Notes: generated from the letters alone by a model not told the origin. 64,000 nt of DNA from GCA-003244245 sp050699875 (GCA_050699875.1 JBOHFX010000034.1:1-64000), one strand, 5' to 3'; counted from the first letter of the stretch, positions 16,258 through 27,581 are shown. Program-made: numbers and translations.

Positions 16258-17277
16258 GTGCCGATCTTCCTCTACCGGTTCGCGCAGCTGGCGCGGACGT
16301 GGCTGCGCGGCTGGCGGTTGCCCCTGGTGATCGCGGTGTTCGTGTTCTTGACCAGCTGGTACGCGATGTGGCTTGTCGAACCGAGCAACGACATCGCTCG
16401 CCCACAGAACTACTGGTGGTATTTCATCGTCACCGCGGCGACCGTGGGCTACGGCGACTTCTTCCCCAAGACGTTTCTCGGGCATGTGGTCGGGACATAC
16501 GTCATCGTCGGCGGGATCGTCACGTTGACGGTCGTGTTCACCCGGCTGGCCACCTACCTCCAGACCGTGAAGGGTAGGCGAATGAAGGGACTGGTCGGCC
16601 TGGACGTCAAGGGCCACATCGTCATCCTCGGCTACACCGCCGGGCGCACCGAGCGGCTGGTCAGCACGCTGATCCACGAGGGTCGCCACAACCTCGTGCT
16701 CTGCGCGTGGGACGACGTCGGCGAACACCCGATGCCCGAACAGTCCAGCGTCCAGTTCGTGCGCGGCGACCTCACCAAGGTCGATGTCATGCAACGCGCG
16801 TGTGTCGCGGCCGCTGCGACGGTCGTCATCGACGGCCGCGACGACAACGAGTCGCTGGCCATCGCGGTCGCCGTCGACCACGCCAACCCGAACGTGCACA
16901 TGGTCGCGGCCCTGCGCGACATGTCGCGCTGCGAGCACCTGCGGTATGTCAACCCCGGCGTGCAGTGCGTCCAGTGGCACATGCCGAAGCTGGTGACCGA
17001 GGAGGCACTGGATCCCGGAATCACCCAGGTCTATACCGACCTGATGAGCGAGGGCGGCAGCGGCAACACCTACTCCATGCGGTTACCGGCGACCTTGGCA
17101 CGCAAGACCTTCGGCGAGTGCCAGGCGCAGTTCGGCCGGCGTTTCGGGGCCACGGTGATCGCTGTCCGGCAGCCGGCCGGGTTGGCGGTGAGCCCGGCCT
17201 GGGACACTCCGCTTGACGAGGAGATGACGGTCTACTACCTGGCAGATCGCCGGATCAAGCCATCGGAACTGACGTAG
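16258..17277 (+). CDS. Two-TM potassium channel with RCK domain
   Basis: 339-residue K+ channel. A first membrane helix (about 20-40) is followed by a pore loop with the selectivity filter TVGYGD (62-67) and a second helix (about 73-96). The cytoplasmic TrkA-N/RCK Rossmann domain starts near 115 (GHIVILGYTAGRTERLV), followed by a TrkA-C-like end. The glycine-rich nucleotide loop is shortened (GYTAG), so the ligand may not be NAD. It has a GTG start after GGAGGAGA. It would form a tetramer gated by its RCK ring. Confidence 0.9.
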   Translation: MPIFLYRFAQLARTWLRGWRLPLVIAVFVFLTSWYAMWLVEPSNDIARPQNYWWYFIVTAATVGYGDFFPKTFLGHVVGTYVIVGGIVTLTVVFTRLATYLQTVKGRRMKGLVGLDVKGHIVILGYTAGRTERLVSTLIHEGRHNLVLCAWDDVGEHPMPEQSSVQFVRGDLTKVDVMQRACVAAAATVVIDGRDDNESLAIAVAVDHANPNVHMVAALRDMSRCEHLRYVNPGVQCVQWHMPKLVTEEALDPGITQVYTDLMSEGGSGNTYSMRLPATLARKTFGECQAQFGRRFGATVIAVRQPAGLAVSPAWDTPLDEEMTVYYLADRRIKPSELT

Positions 17278-17415
17278 TGGTACTCAGCGGATGAGCCGGA
17301 TGAGGTCGTCGGTGGCGATCACCGACGGCGCCGGCGACGGCGCGGGACCGCGACATTGTCGGGGTGGCGCCCCATACTGCTGGCCACCGGTTGGGTCTGG
17401 GACGGGAGGGTGCGG

Positions 17416-18834
17416 GTGGCACAGCGGAATCGTGAGCGACGGGCTGCTGCCGCGGCCCGCCGCCGGGCGCGCCGCCGCGCCTGCGCTGGACCGGCGGGTG
17501 CCGGATGGGCCAGCGCGGGTCCCGGAACGTCACGGGCGGCCACCGAACGGCCGAAACCGTCGGCGGAGACGATCTCGACGGTGTTGCTCAGCGCGGCGCG
17601 CGAACACTGGGCGGGCGATCCGGTGTCGGCGGCGCACATTGGTGCCGTGGTGGCCGATCGGTGCGCCGACCAGCCGAGTCTCATCGAAGTGGCAGTCCAG
17701 TATGCAGTGACGCCGCTGGTCACGGCGGCGTGGGGACGCGGCTGGTCACCCGAGGACCTCCACCAGATCGCCCGGCGGCGTCTGGACGCCGCGGGAGTCG
17801 GTTACCTCGTCGACGCGATCGCCGACGAGTCGCAGCGTTACGCTGCGGCGGCAATACCGCAACGGTGGCGCGATGATCTCCGGCAGATCGGCGCGGAGGT
17901 GTGGTGGGAGCCCGGTCAGACCGGGGGCCATCTCCTGCAGTGGGTTGAGCGGCACGGCCGTGGCCTGGCGGACGCGCTCACCACGGTGATCGAGGTGCTG
18001 GCGATGCTGCTGGCGCTGCCGGTGCTGCCCACAATCGTGTCTCCGCCGGGCTCCGCCGCCGACGCCCCGCCGCGCGCCGGCGGCGGCCAGAAGACCGTCG
18101 ACCAGAAAACCCAGCCGCGCCGCGGCGTGGACCAGAAGATGCTGGTCAGGGTCCGAGCCCTGCTGGCCAAGGCCGAGTCGACCACCTTCCCCGAGGAGGC
18201 TGAGGCGCTGTCGGCCAAGGCGCAGGAACTGATGAGCCGGTACTCCCTGGAGAGGATTGTGGGCGATATCGCCGCCAGCGCTCCGGGATCGGATCCGCAC
18301 CCGGCCGCTGCCCGGAGGCTGTGGCTGGACAACCCCTACGTGGCGGCCAAGGCGATGCTGGTGGGTGCGGTGGCGGCGGCGAACCGGTGCCGCACGGTGC
18401 TGTCCGAAAAGCTCGGGTTCACCACCGTGCTCGGTGACGAGGTCGACTTGGAGATCGTCGAGCTGCTCAGCACGTCGCTGCTGGTCCAGGCGACTCGAGC
18501 GATGGTGTCCGCGGGTAGCCAGACCACCCGCACCGGACGGTCGCGGACCCGGTCGTACCGCCAGTCGTTCCTGCTCGCCTATGCGACCCGCATCGGTGAA
18601 CGGCTGACCGTTGCGCGCGATGCGGGTGCCGCCGCGGTGGCCGACCCAGCGCGACTATTACCGGTCTTGGCCGCTCGGGAGCAGGTTGTGGACCAACTGT
18701 TCGAATCGATGTTCCCCGGCACGGTGTCCCGGTCCTACGGCATCGGCAACGCCGCCGGGTGGCACGCCGGCCGCGCCGCCGCCGACCTCGCGGTACTCGA
18801 CACCAGACGCGCGGTTGCCGCGGGAGGTAGCTAG
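17416..18834 (+). CDS. DUF2786 domain protein
   Basis: 472-residue cytosolic protein of unknown function. An Arg/Ala-rich N-terminus is followed by a helical region. The DUF2786 core is at about residues 240-285 (MLVRVRALLAKAESTTFPEE, then AEALSAKAQELMSRYSLERI). A C-terminal domain ends GNAAGWHAGRAAADLAV. GTG 17416 follows GGGAGGG and is preferred over the longer frame from 17356. It converges on ispG with only 4 bp between the stops. Confidence 0.8.
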   Translation: MAQRNRERRAAAAARRRARRRACAGPAGAGWASAGPGTSRAATERPKPSAETISTVLLSAAREHWAGDPVSAAHIGAVVADRCADQPSLIEVAVQYAVTPLVTAAWGRGWSPEDLHQIARRRLDAAGVGYLVDAIADESQRYAAAAIPQRWRDDLRQIGAEVWWEPGQTGGHLLQWVERHGRGLADALTTVIEVLAMLLALPVLPTIVSPPGSAADAPPRAGGGQKTVDQKTQPRRGVDQKMLVRVRALLAKAESTTFPEEAEALSAKAQELMSRYSLERIVGDIAASAPGSDPHPAAARRLWLDNPYVAAKAMLVGAVAAANRCRTVLSEKLGFTTVLGDEVDLEIVELLSTSLLVQATRAMVSAGSQTTRTGRSRTRSYRQSFLLAYATRIGERLTVARDAGAAAVADPARLLPVLAAREQVVDQLFESMFPGTVSRSYGIGNAAGWHAGRAAADLAVLDTRRAVAAGGS

Positions 18835-18838
18835 GAGG

Positions 18839-19959
<1,121 letters not shown>

Positions 19960-19960
<1 letters not shown>

Positions 19961-21747
19961 CAGTTCTCCTTGTCCGTGACCCCGCGATGGGTGCTGGCGA
20001 GTCGTTTGAGGACCGCGGTGGCGATGCCGGTCGCGTCCAGGCCGTGGGCCTGCAGGATCTGATCGCGGGAGGCGTGTGGCAGGAACCGGGGTGGCAGGGC
20101 GTAGGTGGCCGCGCAGGTGTCGGCTCCGGCCGCCGCCAGTGCCTGGGCGAGCCGGCCGCCAAGCGCTCCGGTCGTGGTGGTGTCCTCGACGGTGAGCACC
20201 CGACGGTGCGCGCCCGCCAGCTTGACCAAGGCCGGATCCAGGGGTGCGATCCAGCGCGGATCAACCACGGTGACCGGCACGTCGTGGGCGGCGAGCTCGT
20301 CGGCGGCGGCCAGGCAAGGGGCCGCCAGCACCCCAACGGGGATCAGCAATCCCACGGCAGCAGGGTCGTCACGGAGAATGTCGTACTGCCCGATCCTGCC
20401 GACGGCAGGGATGTCCGGGCCCACCGTGGCCTTCGGGTAGCGGATCACAGTTGGGCCGTCAGCGACGTCGACGGCCTCGCGGAGCAGTTCGCGCAGTTGT
20501 GCACAATCCCGCGGGGCGGCCAGGCGCAGGCCGGGCACCACCGGCAGGAGCGAGGCATCCCACATGCCGTGATGGCTGGCTCCGTCCGGTCCGGTGATCC
20601 CGGCTCGGTCCAGCACGAACGTGACCGGCAGCCGATGCAGCGCGACGTCCATGAGTAGCTGGTCAAGCGCCCGGCTGGCAAACGTGGAATAGAGAGCGAC
20701 GACGGGGTGCAGCCCGCCGATGGCCAGGCCGGCGGCGCAGGTGACGGCGTGCTGCTCGGCGATCCCGACGTCGAACACCCGATCCGGGAACCTGGCGGCG
20801 AATCCACCCAGCCCGGTGGGGTGCAGCATCGCCGCGGTCAGGCACACCACATCGTCACGCTCGGCGCCGATGGTGGTTATCTCCTGCGCGAACACCGAGG
20901 TCCAGGTCGGCTTGCCAGCCGAGCGAGGGCGGCCGGTACTGGGATCGACGACGCCGACGGTATGCAGACAGTCGGCCTCGTCCTGCTCAGCCGGCGGATA
21001 ACCATTGCCCTTGCGGGTCACGCAGTGCACCACGACGGGACGGCGCAACCTGGCCGCTCGTCGCAGGGCGCTCTCGACGTCGGCGATGTCGTGCCCGTCG
21101 ACCGGTCCGAGATAGGCCAATCCCAGATCCTCGAAAAGCGCGTGACGGTTCACACCAGAGTTTCGAAGCCCCGCAAAGTGGCAGGCGAACGCGCCGGCGG
21201 TCGGGGAGTAGGAGCGACCGTTGTCGTTGAGCACAATGATCACCGGCCGGTCCGGGGCGGCGCCGATGTTGTTCAGCGCTTCCCAGCACATGCCGCCGGT
21301 CAGCGCCCCATCCCCGACGATCGCGACGACCCGCCGATCGGCGTGACCTCGCAGCATGAAGGCCTTGGCCAGACCGTCGGCGTAGGACAGGGCGGTGGAG
21401 GCGTGCGAGTTCTCGATGACATCGTGAACCGACTCGGCCTGGGACGGGTAACCGGACGGGCCACCGGCCTGGCGCAGGGAGTCGAATTCCGCCCACCGGC
21501 CGGTGAGGATCTTGTGCACGTAGGCCTGGTGCCCGGTGTCGAACAGCAGCACGTCACGGGGTGAGTCGAATATCCGGTGCACCGCTATGGTCAACTCGAT
21601 CGTACCCAGATTGGATCCCAGGTGCCCGCCGACGCGGGAAATCTTGTCGATGAGAAACGCGCGGATCTCCTCAACCAACGCAGCAAGCGCCGGGAAGGGC
21701 AGTCCTTTGAGGTCAGTCGGGCCGGTGATGCGGCCAAGCAAGCTCAC
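19960..21747 (-). CDS. dxs: 1-deoxy-D-xylulose-5-phosphate synthase
   Basis: First and flux-controlling MEP enzyme, condensing pyruvate with glyceraldehyde 3-phosphate using thiamine diphosphate. The 595-residue protein has the substrate His region (FDTGHQAYVHKILTGR), TPP motif GDGALTGGMCWEALNNIG, and transketolase pyrimidine domain VFDVGIAEQHAVTCAAGLAI. It is slightly shorter than typical Dxs (about 620-640). GTG start overlaps the ispH stop (GTGA). Whether it is the only dxs of the genome cannot be seen. Confidence 0.96.
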
Positions 21748-22703
21748 GACCGCCGCACCGCTGCGGGCAGGGTGAAATGGACGGTCTCATGGGTGGTCTC
21801 CCGTTCGACCACAGTGACCGGGCCGAGCTCGGCCAGCGCGGCAATGACGGCGTCCACCAGCCGGGGCGGGGCCGAGGCGCCAGCGGTCAAACCGACCACG
21901 CGAACCCCGTCCAGCCATTCCGGGCGGATGCCACTCGGGTCGTCGATGAGGTAGCAGGGCCTGCCGTGCCGGTGCGCGAGCTCCACCAGCCGCACGGAGT
22001 TGGAGGAGTTCGTCGAGCCAACCACGAGCACCAGATCCGACTCCTGCGCGATCGCCTTGAGCGCATCCTGGCGATTCGTCGTGGCGTAACAGATATCGTC
22101 GGACACCGGGCCCCGCATCGCGGGGAACCGGGTCCGCAGCGCCTCGACGATCGCAGTCGTCTCGTCCACCGCCAAGGTGGTTTGGGTCAGATATGACACC
22201 CGCGCCGGATCGGCGACCTCCAGCTGGTTGGCCTCGTCGACCGTCTGCACCAGGACCATCTGGTCTGGAGCCTCACCCAGGGTGCCTTCGACCTCCTCGT
22301 GACCGGCGTGACCGATCAGGACCACGGTGTCCCCACGGGCGGCGAACCGGCGTGCCTCGGTATGCACCTTGGTCACCAGCGGGCACGTCGCGTCGATCAC
22401 CTCCAGTCCCCGGTCTGTCCCCTCGGCCCGCACCGCCGGGGACACCCCGTGGGCGGAGAACACCACTGTGGCCCCGTCCGGAACGGCGTCCAGCTCGTCC
22501 ACGAACACCGCGCCCCGGGCTTGAAGATCTGCCACCACGTGGATGTTGTGCACGATCTGCTTGCGCACATAGACCGGACCGCCCCGCTGCTCCAACAACT
22601 GCTCCACAACCGCGATGGCACGCTCCACCCCCGCACAAAACGACCGCGGCGACGCCAGCAGAACAATGCGGGCTCCAGCGGGATTGTTCGCGATGACAGA
22701 CAT
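21744..22703 (-). CDS. ispH: 4-hydroxy-3-methylbut-2-enyl diphosphate reductase
   Basis: Last MEP enzyme, yielding IPP and DMAPP. 319 residues with the three cluster cysteines in SPRSFCAGVERAI, DATCPLVTKVH and DDICYATTNRQDA. The frame opens at 22889, but ATG 22703 follows GGAGG and matches the family start. The gene lies 40 bp after the polyprenyl synthase and overlaps dxs by 4 bp. Confidence 0.96.
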   Translation of the reverse strand: MSVIANNPAGARIVLLASPRSFCAGVERAIAVVEQLLEQRGGPVYVRKQIVHNIHVVADLQARGAVFVDELDAVPDGATVVFSAHGVSPAVRAEGTDRGLEVIDATCPLVTKVHTEARRFAARGDTVVLIGHAGHEEVEGTLGEAPDQMVLVQTVDEANQLEVADPARVSYLTQTTLAVDETTAIVEALRTRFPAMRGPVSDDICYATTNRQDALKAIAQESDLVLVVGSTNSSNSVRLVELAHRHGRPCYLIDDPSGIRPEWLDGVRVVGLTAGASAPPRLVDAVIAALAELGPVTVVERETTHETVHFTLPAAVRRS

Positions 22704-22743
22704 CTGCGGTGCCTCCTGGCCCCGGCCGCTGTTTGATCGGCGG

Positions 22744-23841
22744 TCAGTGGTCGCGGTGGGTGGCCAGCCGGGCGAGCGCGCCCAGTTCTCCGATGGCTTG
22801 GGTTGTCGGGCCGGCTGCGTGCACATCGCGCATCGCTTGCGCCAGCAGATCGTCAACCTGGGTCTGACTCCAGGCGCGCCCGCCCGCAATGTCGATCAGG
22901 TCCGCGGCCCGGGCCAGGTCGGTGCCGGTGAGCGGCTGGTCGCCGTGGTAGAGCGCAGCCAGCTCCCGCCCGGACGGGGTACCAGAGGTCAGGGCGGCCA
23001 CCACCGGAAGGGACTTCTTACGGCTGCGCAGGTCCGAGTAGACGGGCTTGCCGGTCACCGCCGGGTCTCCCCAGATGCCCAGAAGGTCGTCCACGTGCTG
23101 GAACGCCAGACCCAGGTGTGCCCCGAAGGAGCGCAGACACTGGACCTGCTCCGGGCCACCACCCCCGAACAAGGCACCCAGTGCGCAGGCACACCTGATC
23201 AGGGCGCCGGTCTTTCCCTCGGCCATACGCCGGCATTCGGCCAGCTCAACCTGGGTGCGTTGTTCGAAGGCCAGGTCCACGCTCTGGCCTTCCACCAGAT
23301 CCTGCACCGCGGCGCTGAGTACCCGGGTCCCGTCCGTGGCGGCTGGGTGCCCGCTGGTGGCGAGCACGTCCAAGGCCAACGTCAGTAGCGCGTCCCCGGC
23401 CAGGATCGCCGCGTTGAGACCGAACACGCTCCAGGCCGTGGGGCGGTGGCGTCGGGTGATGTCACCGTCGATCACATCGTCATGCAGGAGGGAGAAGTTG
23501 TGCACCAACTCCACCGCGGCCGCGGCCGGCACTGCCCCGGCAGGAACCCCGCCTACGGCCTGGGCGCTGAGCAATACCAGGGCGGGGCGGATCGCTTTGC
23601 CCCCGGCTGCATTGACGCCGGTCCCTTTCACCCTGGTCGCCTTAACCCCGGACGCGTCATCTGGCTGGCCATGCTCGGTCGACCAGCCGAAGTGATAGCT
23701 GGCGATACGCCGCATCGCGGGCGGGAGCGTGTCGACCGCCGCCCGCAAGGCTGGCTCAACAGCGATTCGGCTCCACGCGAGCACCTCACCTGCCGACCGG
23801 CCCTCGGCCATCACGTCACTGCTGGTCACCATGCGCCTCAC
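22744..23841 (-). CDS. Polyprenyl diphosphate synthase (GPP/FPP/GGPP-type)
   Basis: Chain-elongating prenyltransferase of 365 residues that condenses IPP with DMAPP-derived primers. The first Asp-rich motif is SLLHDDVIDGDITRR (DDxxD); the second is FQHVDDLLGIWGD. Product length cannot be read securely. The operon needs GPP for methylation and FPP for geosmin. It lacks the GPTGLGT motif of the cyclases; a Val/Thr/Gly/Lys-rich insertion (about residues 62-80) precedes the substrate-binding GGKAIRPAL. The start is GTG 23841 or ATG 23832. Family 2B encapsulin loci often include such a gene. Confidence 0.92.
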   Translation of the reverse strand: MRRMVTSSDVMAEGRSAGEVLAWSRIAVEPALRAAVDTLPPAMRRIASYHFGWSTEHGQPDDASGVKATRVKGTGVNAAGGKAIRPALVLLSAQAVGGVPAGAVPAAAAVELVHNFSLLHDDVIDGDITRRHRPTAWSVFGLNAAILAGDALLTLALDVLATSGHPAATDGTRVLSAAVQDLVEGQSVDLAFEQRTQVELAECRRMAEGKTGALIRCACALGALFGGGGPEQVQCLRSFGAHLGLAFQHVDDLLGIWGDPAVTGKPVYSDLRSRKKSLPVVAALTSGTPSGRELAALYHGDQPLTGTDLARAADLIDIAGGRAWSQTQVDDLLAQAMRDVHAAGPTTQAIGELGALARLATHRDH

Positions 23842-23905
23842 CCATCCCGATACGGTCGGATATGTAGCTTGTGCCGCGAATACCCGCGAGTCGTGGCGAC
23901 AGGAC

Positions 23906-24769
23906 TCAGACCCGATCGGCGACGATGAGCAGGTAATGGAAGCTGCCCTCTCGATATGCCGTCAGGAATGGCTCCTCGATCCCGGTGGCCACCGAAGACT
24001 TCGCCCGCAGTTCCCAGTACGGGATGGTATGGGCGGTCAGATCGATGACGTTGATCGGGACCAAGTTGTGGGCCGTCAACGCCTTGAAGTAATCGCTCCT
24101 GGGGTGGATGTTGCAGGTGTAGTGCTCGTCGATCCGGCTGACCGCCTTGGACCGGCCGCCCGTCACGTCGTTGTAGCAACCGGTAATACAGGCGTAGCGA
24201 CCGCCGTATTCCAGTAGGCGGGAGAACTCGTCGAATAGCGGGAACAGATCCACATACATGGTGGACTCGTTGTTCCAGATGCTCCGGTACGATCCTGTCT
24301 CGAAACCAGTGTCCAGCATGTTGCGGAAGTGAAACTTCACCTGGTCGGCCACGCCCCATTGCTCGGCCTGGTTGTTGGCGAACCCGACCTGGTATTCCGA
24401 AATTGTCACGCCATCCACCCGGCAGCCGAAGCGTTGGTTGGCCATGAAGCTGGTACCGCCCCGGCCGGACCCGGCATCCAAAAGGCGGTCACTGGGCGAG
24501 ATGTCGCCGAGATGATCGAGGAGTAGGTTCGCCTGCATTGTCTCCAGCCGGTGCAGTTCCTCGATAATCCGATCGTCCCGGGTTTTCTTCGGACCTTCCA
24601 GCACGGACGGCTCGTAGTCGCCGATCCCGTAGTGGTGGTGGTATAGGCCGTCGACATCACCGAGCCGCAGGTTGACGGGGTCCTGCTGGTTGGTGTTCCA
24701 ATACGCCGCCACCGACCTTTGGTAGGCGGTGTGCAGTACGTTGGCAGTGTTACGAGTGGTCATGGTCAT
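23906..24769 (-). CDS. Geranyl diphosphate 2-C-methyltransferase
   Basis: SAM-dependent enzyme that methylates C2 of geranyl diphosphate, giving the C11 substrate of 2-MIB synthase. 287 residues; SAM motif I reads LLDAGSGRGGTSFMANQRFG, and the family-typical HHHYGIGDYEPSVLEG is at the N-terminus. ATG 24769 follows GGAGG at 8 nt. It is placed 67 bp downstream of the 2-MIB synthase stop. The synthase-methyltransferase pair is the defining 2-MIB cassette of actinomycetes. Confidence 0.95.
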   Translation of the reverse strand: MTMTTRNTANVLHTAYQRSVAAYWNTNQQDPVNLRLGDVDGLYHHHYGIGDYEPSVLEGPKKTRDDRIIEELHRLETMQANLLLDHLGDISPSDRLLDAGSGRGGTSFMANQRFGCRVDGVTISEYQVGFANNQAEQWGVADQVKFHFRNMLDTGFETGSYRSIWNNESTMYVDLFPLFDEFSRLLEYGGRYACITGCYNDVTGGRSKAVSRIDEHYTCNIHPRSDYFKALTAHNLVPINVIDLTAHTIPYWELRAKSSVATGIEEPFLTAYREGSFHYLLIVADRV

Positions 24770-24836
24770 GGTGAAGACCTCCTTCTGCTTATCGACCGGG
24801 TAGCCGATGCCAGGCCGGGTTCAGTGGACGCACCGC

Positions 24837-26072
24837 TCACGCGTTGCTCGCGCCGTGGTACCGCTCGGTGGTGCTGTGCCATTCGCGGTTACCGCCGAGC
24901 CAGGCCCATATGTCGGCCAGGAAACGCCGCAACGCAAGCGAGCCCACTTGGGCCAGGACGGTCGCCTCCTCGACGAAAATGTGCATCAGCTCGTTATGGA
25001 TTCGCACCGTGCGCTCGACCGCTTCCTGGGGAGTGCATTTCTCCTCGGCGGCGATCACCTTGGGCAGGTCGAAGTCCCCGTCCGATTCCTTGGCCATCGA
25101 GTACAGATCATTCAGAATCACGCTCGCACTACCGGCCAAGCAAAACACACGGCGCACCCGCCTATCGGCGAACTCGGCGGAGGGAAGCTCGTAGCCGGCA
25201 ATCGGATCAACCAAAACCATGGGCGGCAAGAAGCTGTTTTCATGCCGATGCGTCAAATACTCCCAGACCGGCGGGATTCGCCCCGTGGCGCGCCAGTTCG
25301 CCTCATGGTTGTAGGCCATGAACATGACCGACAGCTCGTGGCGGAGCCGGGCTACCTGCGTCGCTGTGGCGTATCGGGCAAGGTGTTCGAAAGCCGAGCG
25401 GTACGCGACCGCGACGGGCTCCTCCGATAGTGCCTGGTCGAGGTGGGGCGCGTAACAGACCGGGAGATCAGCCGGATCCACTGCCGCGTAGGTGATCCCT
25501 AGACGCGAGCCGATCACCTTCGCATCGGCACTCAGGGACTCCTCGTCGAGGAAGTGGTCGTCCGTGGCCCACTCCGCCAAAACGCACTTCGCTGCCGCCA
25601 GCAGCCGGTCAGGGTCGTCTGTGGCCGGATGGGTCAGCATCATCAGACGTCCGAAATTGGCCATCCGCACGCGGTAGAGCTGTCCGGGGTAGATCCCGAC
25701 CTGCCCGGCCCAGTCCACCAGGCGGTCGTTGACCTCCTCGCCGAGGGCTCTGTCGTCACGCACCGCCGGAGGGCAGTACAGCTCTGAATCCGAGCGGGGT
25801 TTCGCGCCACGGCTGGTGGCTGGGGATGTCTCGATGACGGTGGTGGACGGCCAGGGGATTCGGATCGCTGACGTACCCAGGCCGGTGGGACCGGTGACGA
25901 GCCGGCCTACAGCCGACGTGGTCAGCTGGCCTTCATCCTCGGATCGCTGATCTCCGGCGAATCCAGGGAGGTCCCTCGGAGCAGTGCGTTCTGGATTGGC
26001 AAACAGGGCGACCGCCACGCCCGCCAGGTCATGGGTGGCCGTAGGCGCGGACACACGAGACAGCACAGACAC
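24837..26072 (-). CDS. 2-methylisoborneol synthase with N-terminal shell-targeting region
   Basis: Class I terpene cyclase converting 2-methyl-GPP to 2-methylisoborneol, the earthy-musty odorant. About 411 residues. Residues 1-110 are low-complexity and carry TGPTGLGTSAIRIPWP (60-75). The catalytic domain has the Asp-rich motif TDDHFLDEE (Asp171/172) and NSE motif NDLYSMAKESDGD (from Asn321). The open frame reaches 26258, inside the shell gene, but GTG 26072 is chosen because GGAG lies 5 nt upstream. In Family 2B systems the disordered N-terminus of this enzyme directs it into the encapsulin. Confidence 0.93.
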   Translation of the reverse strand: MSVLSRVSAPTATHDLAGVAVALFANPERTAPRDLPGFAGDQRSEDEGQLTTSAVGRLVTGPTGLGTSAIRIPWPSTTVIETSPATSRGAKPRSDSELYCPPAVRDDRALGEEVNDRLVDWAGQVGIYPGQLYRVRMANFGRLMMLTHPATDDPDRLLAAAKCVLAEWATDDHFLDEESLSADAKVIGSRLGITYAAVDPADLPVCYAPHLDQALSEEPVAVAYRSAFEHLARYATATQVARLRHELSVMFMAYNHEANWRATGRIPPVWEYLTHRHENSFLPPMVLVDPIAGYELPSAEFADRRVRRVFCLAGSASVILNDLYSMAKESDGDFDLPKVIAAEEKCTPQEAVERTVRIHNELMHIFVEEATVLAQVGSLALRRFLADIWAWLGGNREWHSTTERYHGASNA

Positions 26073-26112
26073 CGGTTCTCCTTCGTTAGTGGCTGGTGAA
26101 GCTTTTTTCCTC

Positions 26113-27564
26113 CTAACGGCTGATTTCCACGTTTTCCAGGATGCCGAGTGCGTCCGGAACCAGGACCGCCGCCGAGTAGTAAGTGCTGACCAGGTAGGAA
26201 ATGATCGCCTTTTCGTCGATACCCATGAAACGGACGTTGCATCCAGGCTGGACTTCATCGGGAATGCCGGTCTGGTGCAGGCCGATCACACCTTCGTCCT
26301 CCACACCGGTACGGAGCGCGAGGATCGAGCTGGTGCGGGTCTCGGTGATGGGAATCTTGTTGCAGGGAAAGATCGGTACACCACGCCAAGTCCGCATCAT
26401 CTGACCGTCGACCTCGATGTTCTGCGGGTAGATGCCCCGGCGGTTGCATTCCCGGCCGAAGGCCGCCATGGTGCGCGGATGGGCCAAGAAGACCTTCGTC
26501 TTCCTCCGGCGGGTGAGTAGTTCATCGAGGTCGTCTGGTGTGGGTGACCCGGAGCGGGTGTTGATGCGCTGCGACGAATCGACGTTGTGTAGCAGCCCGA
26601 AACCTGAATTGTTGATCATCTCATGCTCTTGGCGTTCGCGCAGTGCCTCGATGGTCAGTCGTAGCTGCTGCTCGACCTGGTCCATCGGATTGCTGTAGAG
26701 ATCCGCGACCCGGGTGTGCACCCGCAGCACGGTCTGGGCCACACTCAGTTCGTATTCCCGTGGAGTGAGGTCATAATCGACGAAAGTCCCCGTCAACTCG
26801 GGCTCGCCCTCGTGCCCTGAGGTGAGCTCGATATCTGCTTCACCGCGCCTGTTCTGTGGCCGCTGGGCCTGGGCTCGGAATCGTGCGAGGTGCGCCCGCA
26901 ACGCCTCGGACCGGTCGATCATGTCTTCGAATACTCGCTGGGGTAACGCCAGTACCGTGCATCCGGTCACCGCCGTGACCGTGAATGTCCAGTTGTCTTG
27001 AGAATCCACCAACTCCCTTGCACCGAAATAATCACCGTCGGACAAGGTGCCCAGCGCGGTCGGCTCGCCGTACTTCCCAAGACCGATCTTGTTGACCTTG
27101 CCGCGAACGATGAGGAATACCTGATCGGCGGGCTGGCCCTGCTGAACGATTGTGTCGCCGGCGTCGAATTCCTCCTGCGTGAACCGGTCTGCCAAGGTAT
27201 TGAGCACCTCGGGATCATGAAAGTCGCGCAGCATCGGCAGCTCACGTAGCTCGTCCGGAACGACCCGCACCTCAGCGCCCGTTGTGGTGAATGTCACCCG
27301 CCCGTCGCCCACCGTATAGGTCAATCGGCGGTTCACCCGGTACGTCCCACTGGAAGCTTCTACCCACGGCAATGCCCGTAGCAGCCACCGCGGCGTGATG
27401 CTCTGCATCTGCGGCACGGACTTTGTCGTCGTCGACAGATTGCTGGCAGCCGCCGTGCTCAGACTCAGCTGGGGTCGCTCACCATCAACACCCGGCTCCG
27501 ACTGTGCAATCTCCGGCTGTGGCATCTCAGGCTGGGCCAATTCCGTCACCGCACGCACCGCCAA
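26113..27564 (-). CDS. Family 2B encapsulin shell protein B (EshA-type)
   Basis: HK97-fold nanocompartment shell protein of 483 residues with an inserted cyclic-nucleotide-binding-like domain (about 115-225). The N-terminal arm has SLSTAAASNLSTTTKS and the helix ITPRWLLRALPWVEAS. The shell domain includes FVDYDLTPREYELSVAQTVL and RTMAAFGRECNRRGIYP. It ends LGILENVEISR with no tail, unlike shell A. In the phosphate-binding cassette, FGARELVDSQDNWTFTV lacks the usual PR-A/T arginine, so cAMP binding is doubtful. The frame opens at TTG 27564; GTG 27549 is likely, because it aligns with VTES of shell A. It sits between the two cyclase genes. Confidence 0.93.
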   Translation of the reverse strand: MAVRAVTELAQPEMPQPEIAQSEPGVDGERPQLSLSTAAASNLSTTTKSVPQMQSITPRWLLRALPWVEASSGTYRVNRRLTYTVGDGRVTFTTTGAEVRVVPDELRELPMLRDFHDPEVLNTLADRFTQEEFDAGDTIVQQGQPADQVFLIVRGKVNKIGLGKYGEPTALGTLSDGDYFGARELVDSQDNWTFTVTAVTGCTVLALPQRVFEDMIDRSEALRAHLARFRAQAQRPQNRRGEADIELTSGHEGEPELTGTFVDYDLTPREYELSVAQTVLRVHTRVADLYSNPMDQVEQQLRLTIEALRERQEHEMINNSGFGLLHNVDSSQRINTRSGSPTPDDLDELLTRRRKTKVFLAHPRTMAAFGRECNRRGIYPQNIEVDGQMMRTWRGVPIFPCNKIPITETRTSSILALRTGVEDEGVIGLHQTGIPDEVQPGCNVRFMGIDEKAIISYLVSTYYSAAVLVPDALGILENVEISR

Positions 27565-27581
27565 TCAGTCAAGGCCAGGTG

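Noticed and set aside
21712..21747. ITGPTDLKGL at the Dxs N-terminus as a cargo motif
   Set aside because: It resembles GPTGLGT only superficially; this segment is the normal conserved Dxs opening.
22744..24769. Polyprenyl synthase and methyltransferase as encapsulated cargo
   Set aside because: Neither contains the GPTGLGT motif or a long disordered terminus, so packaging is not supported by sequence.
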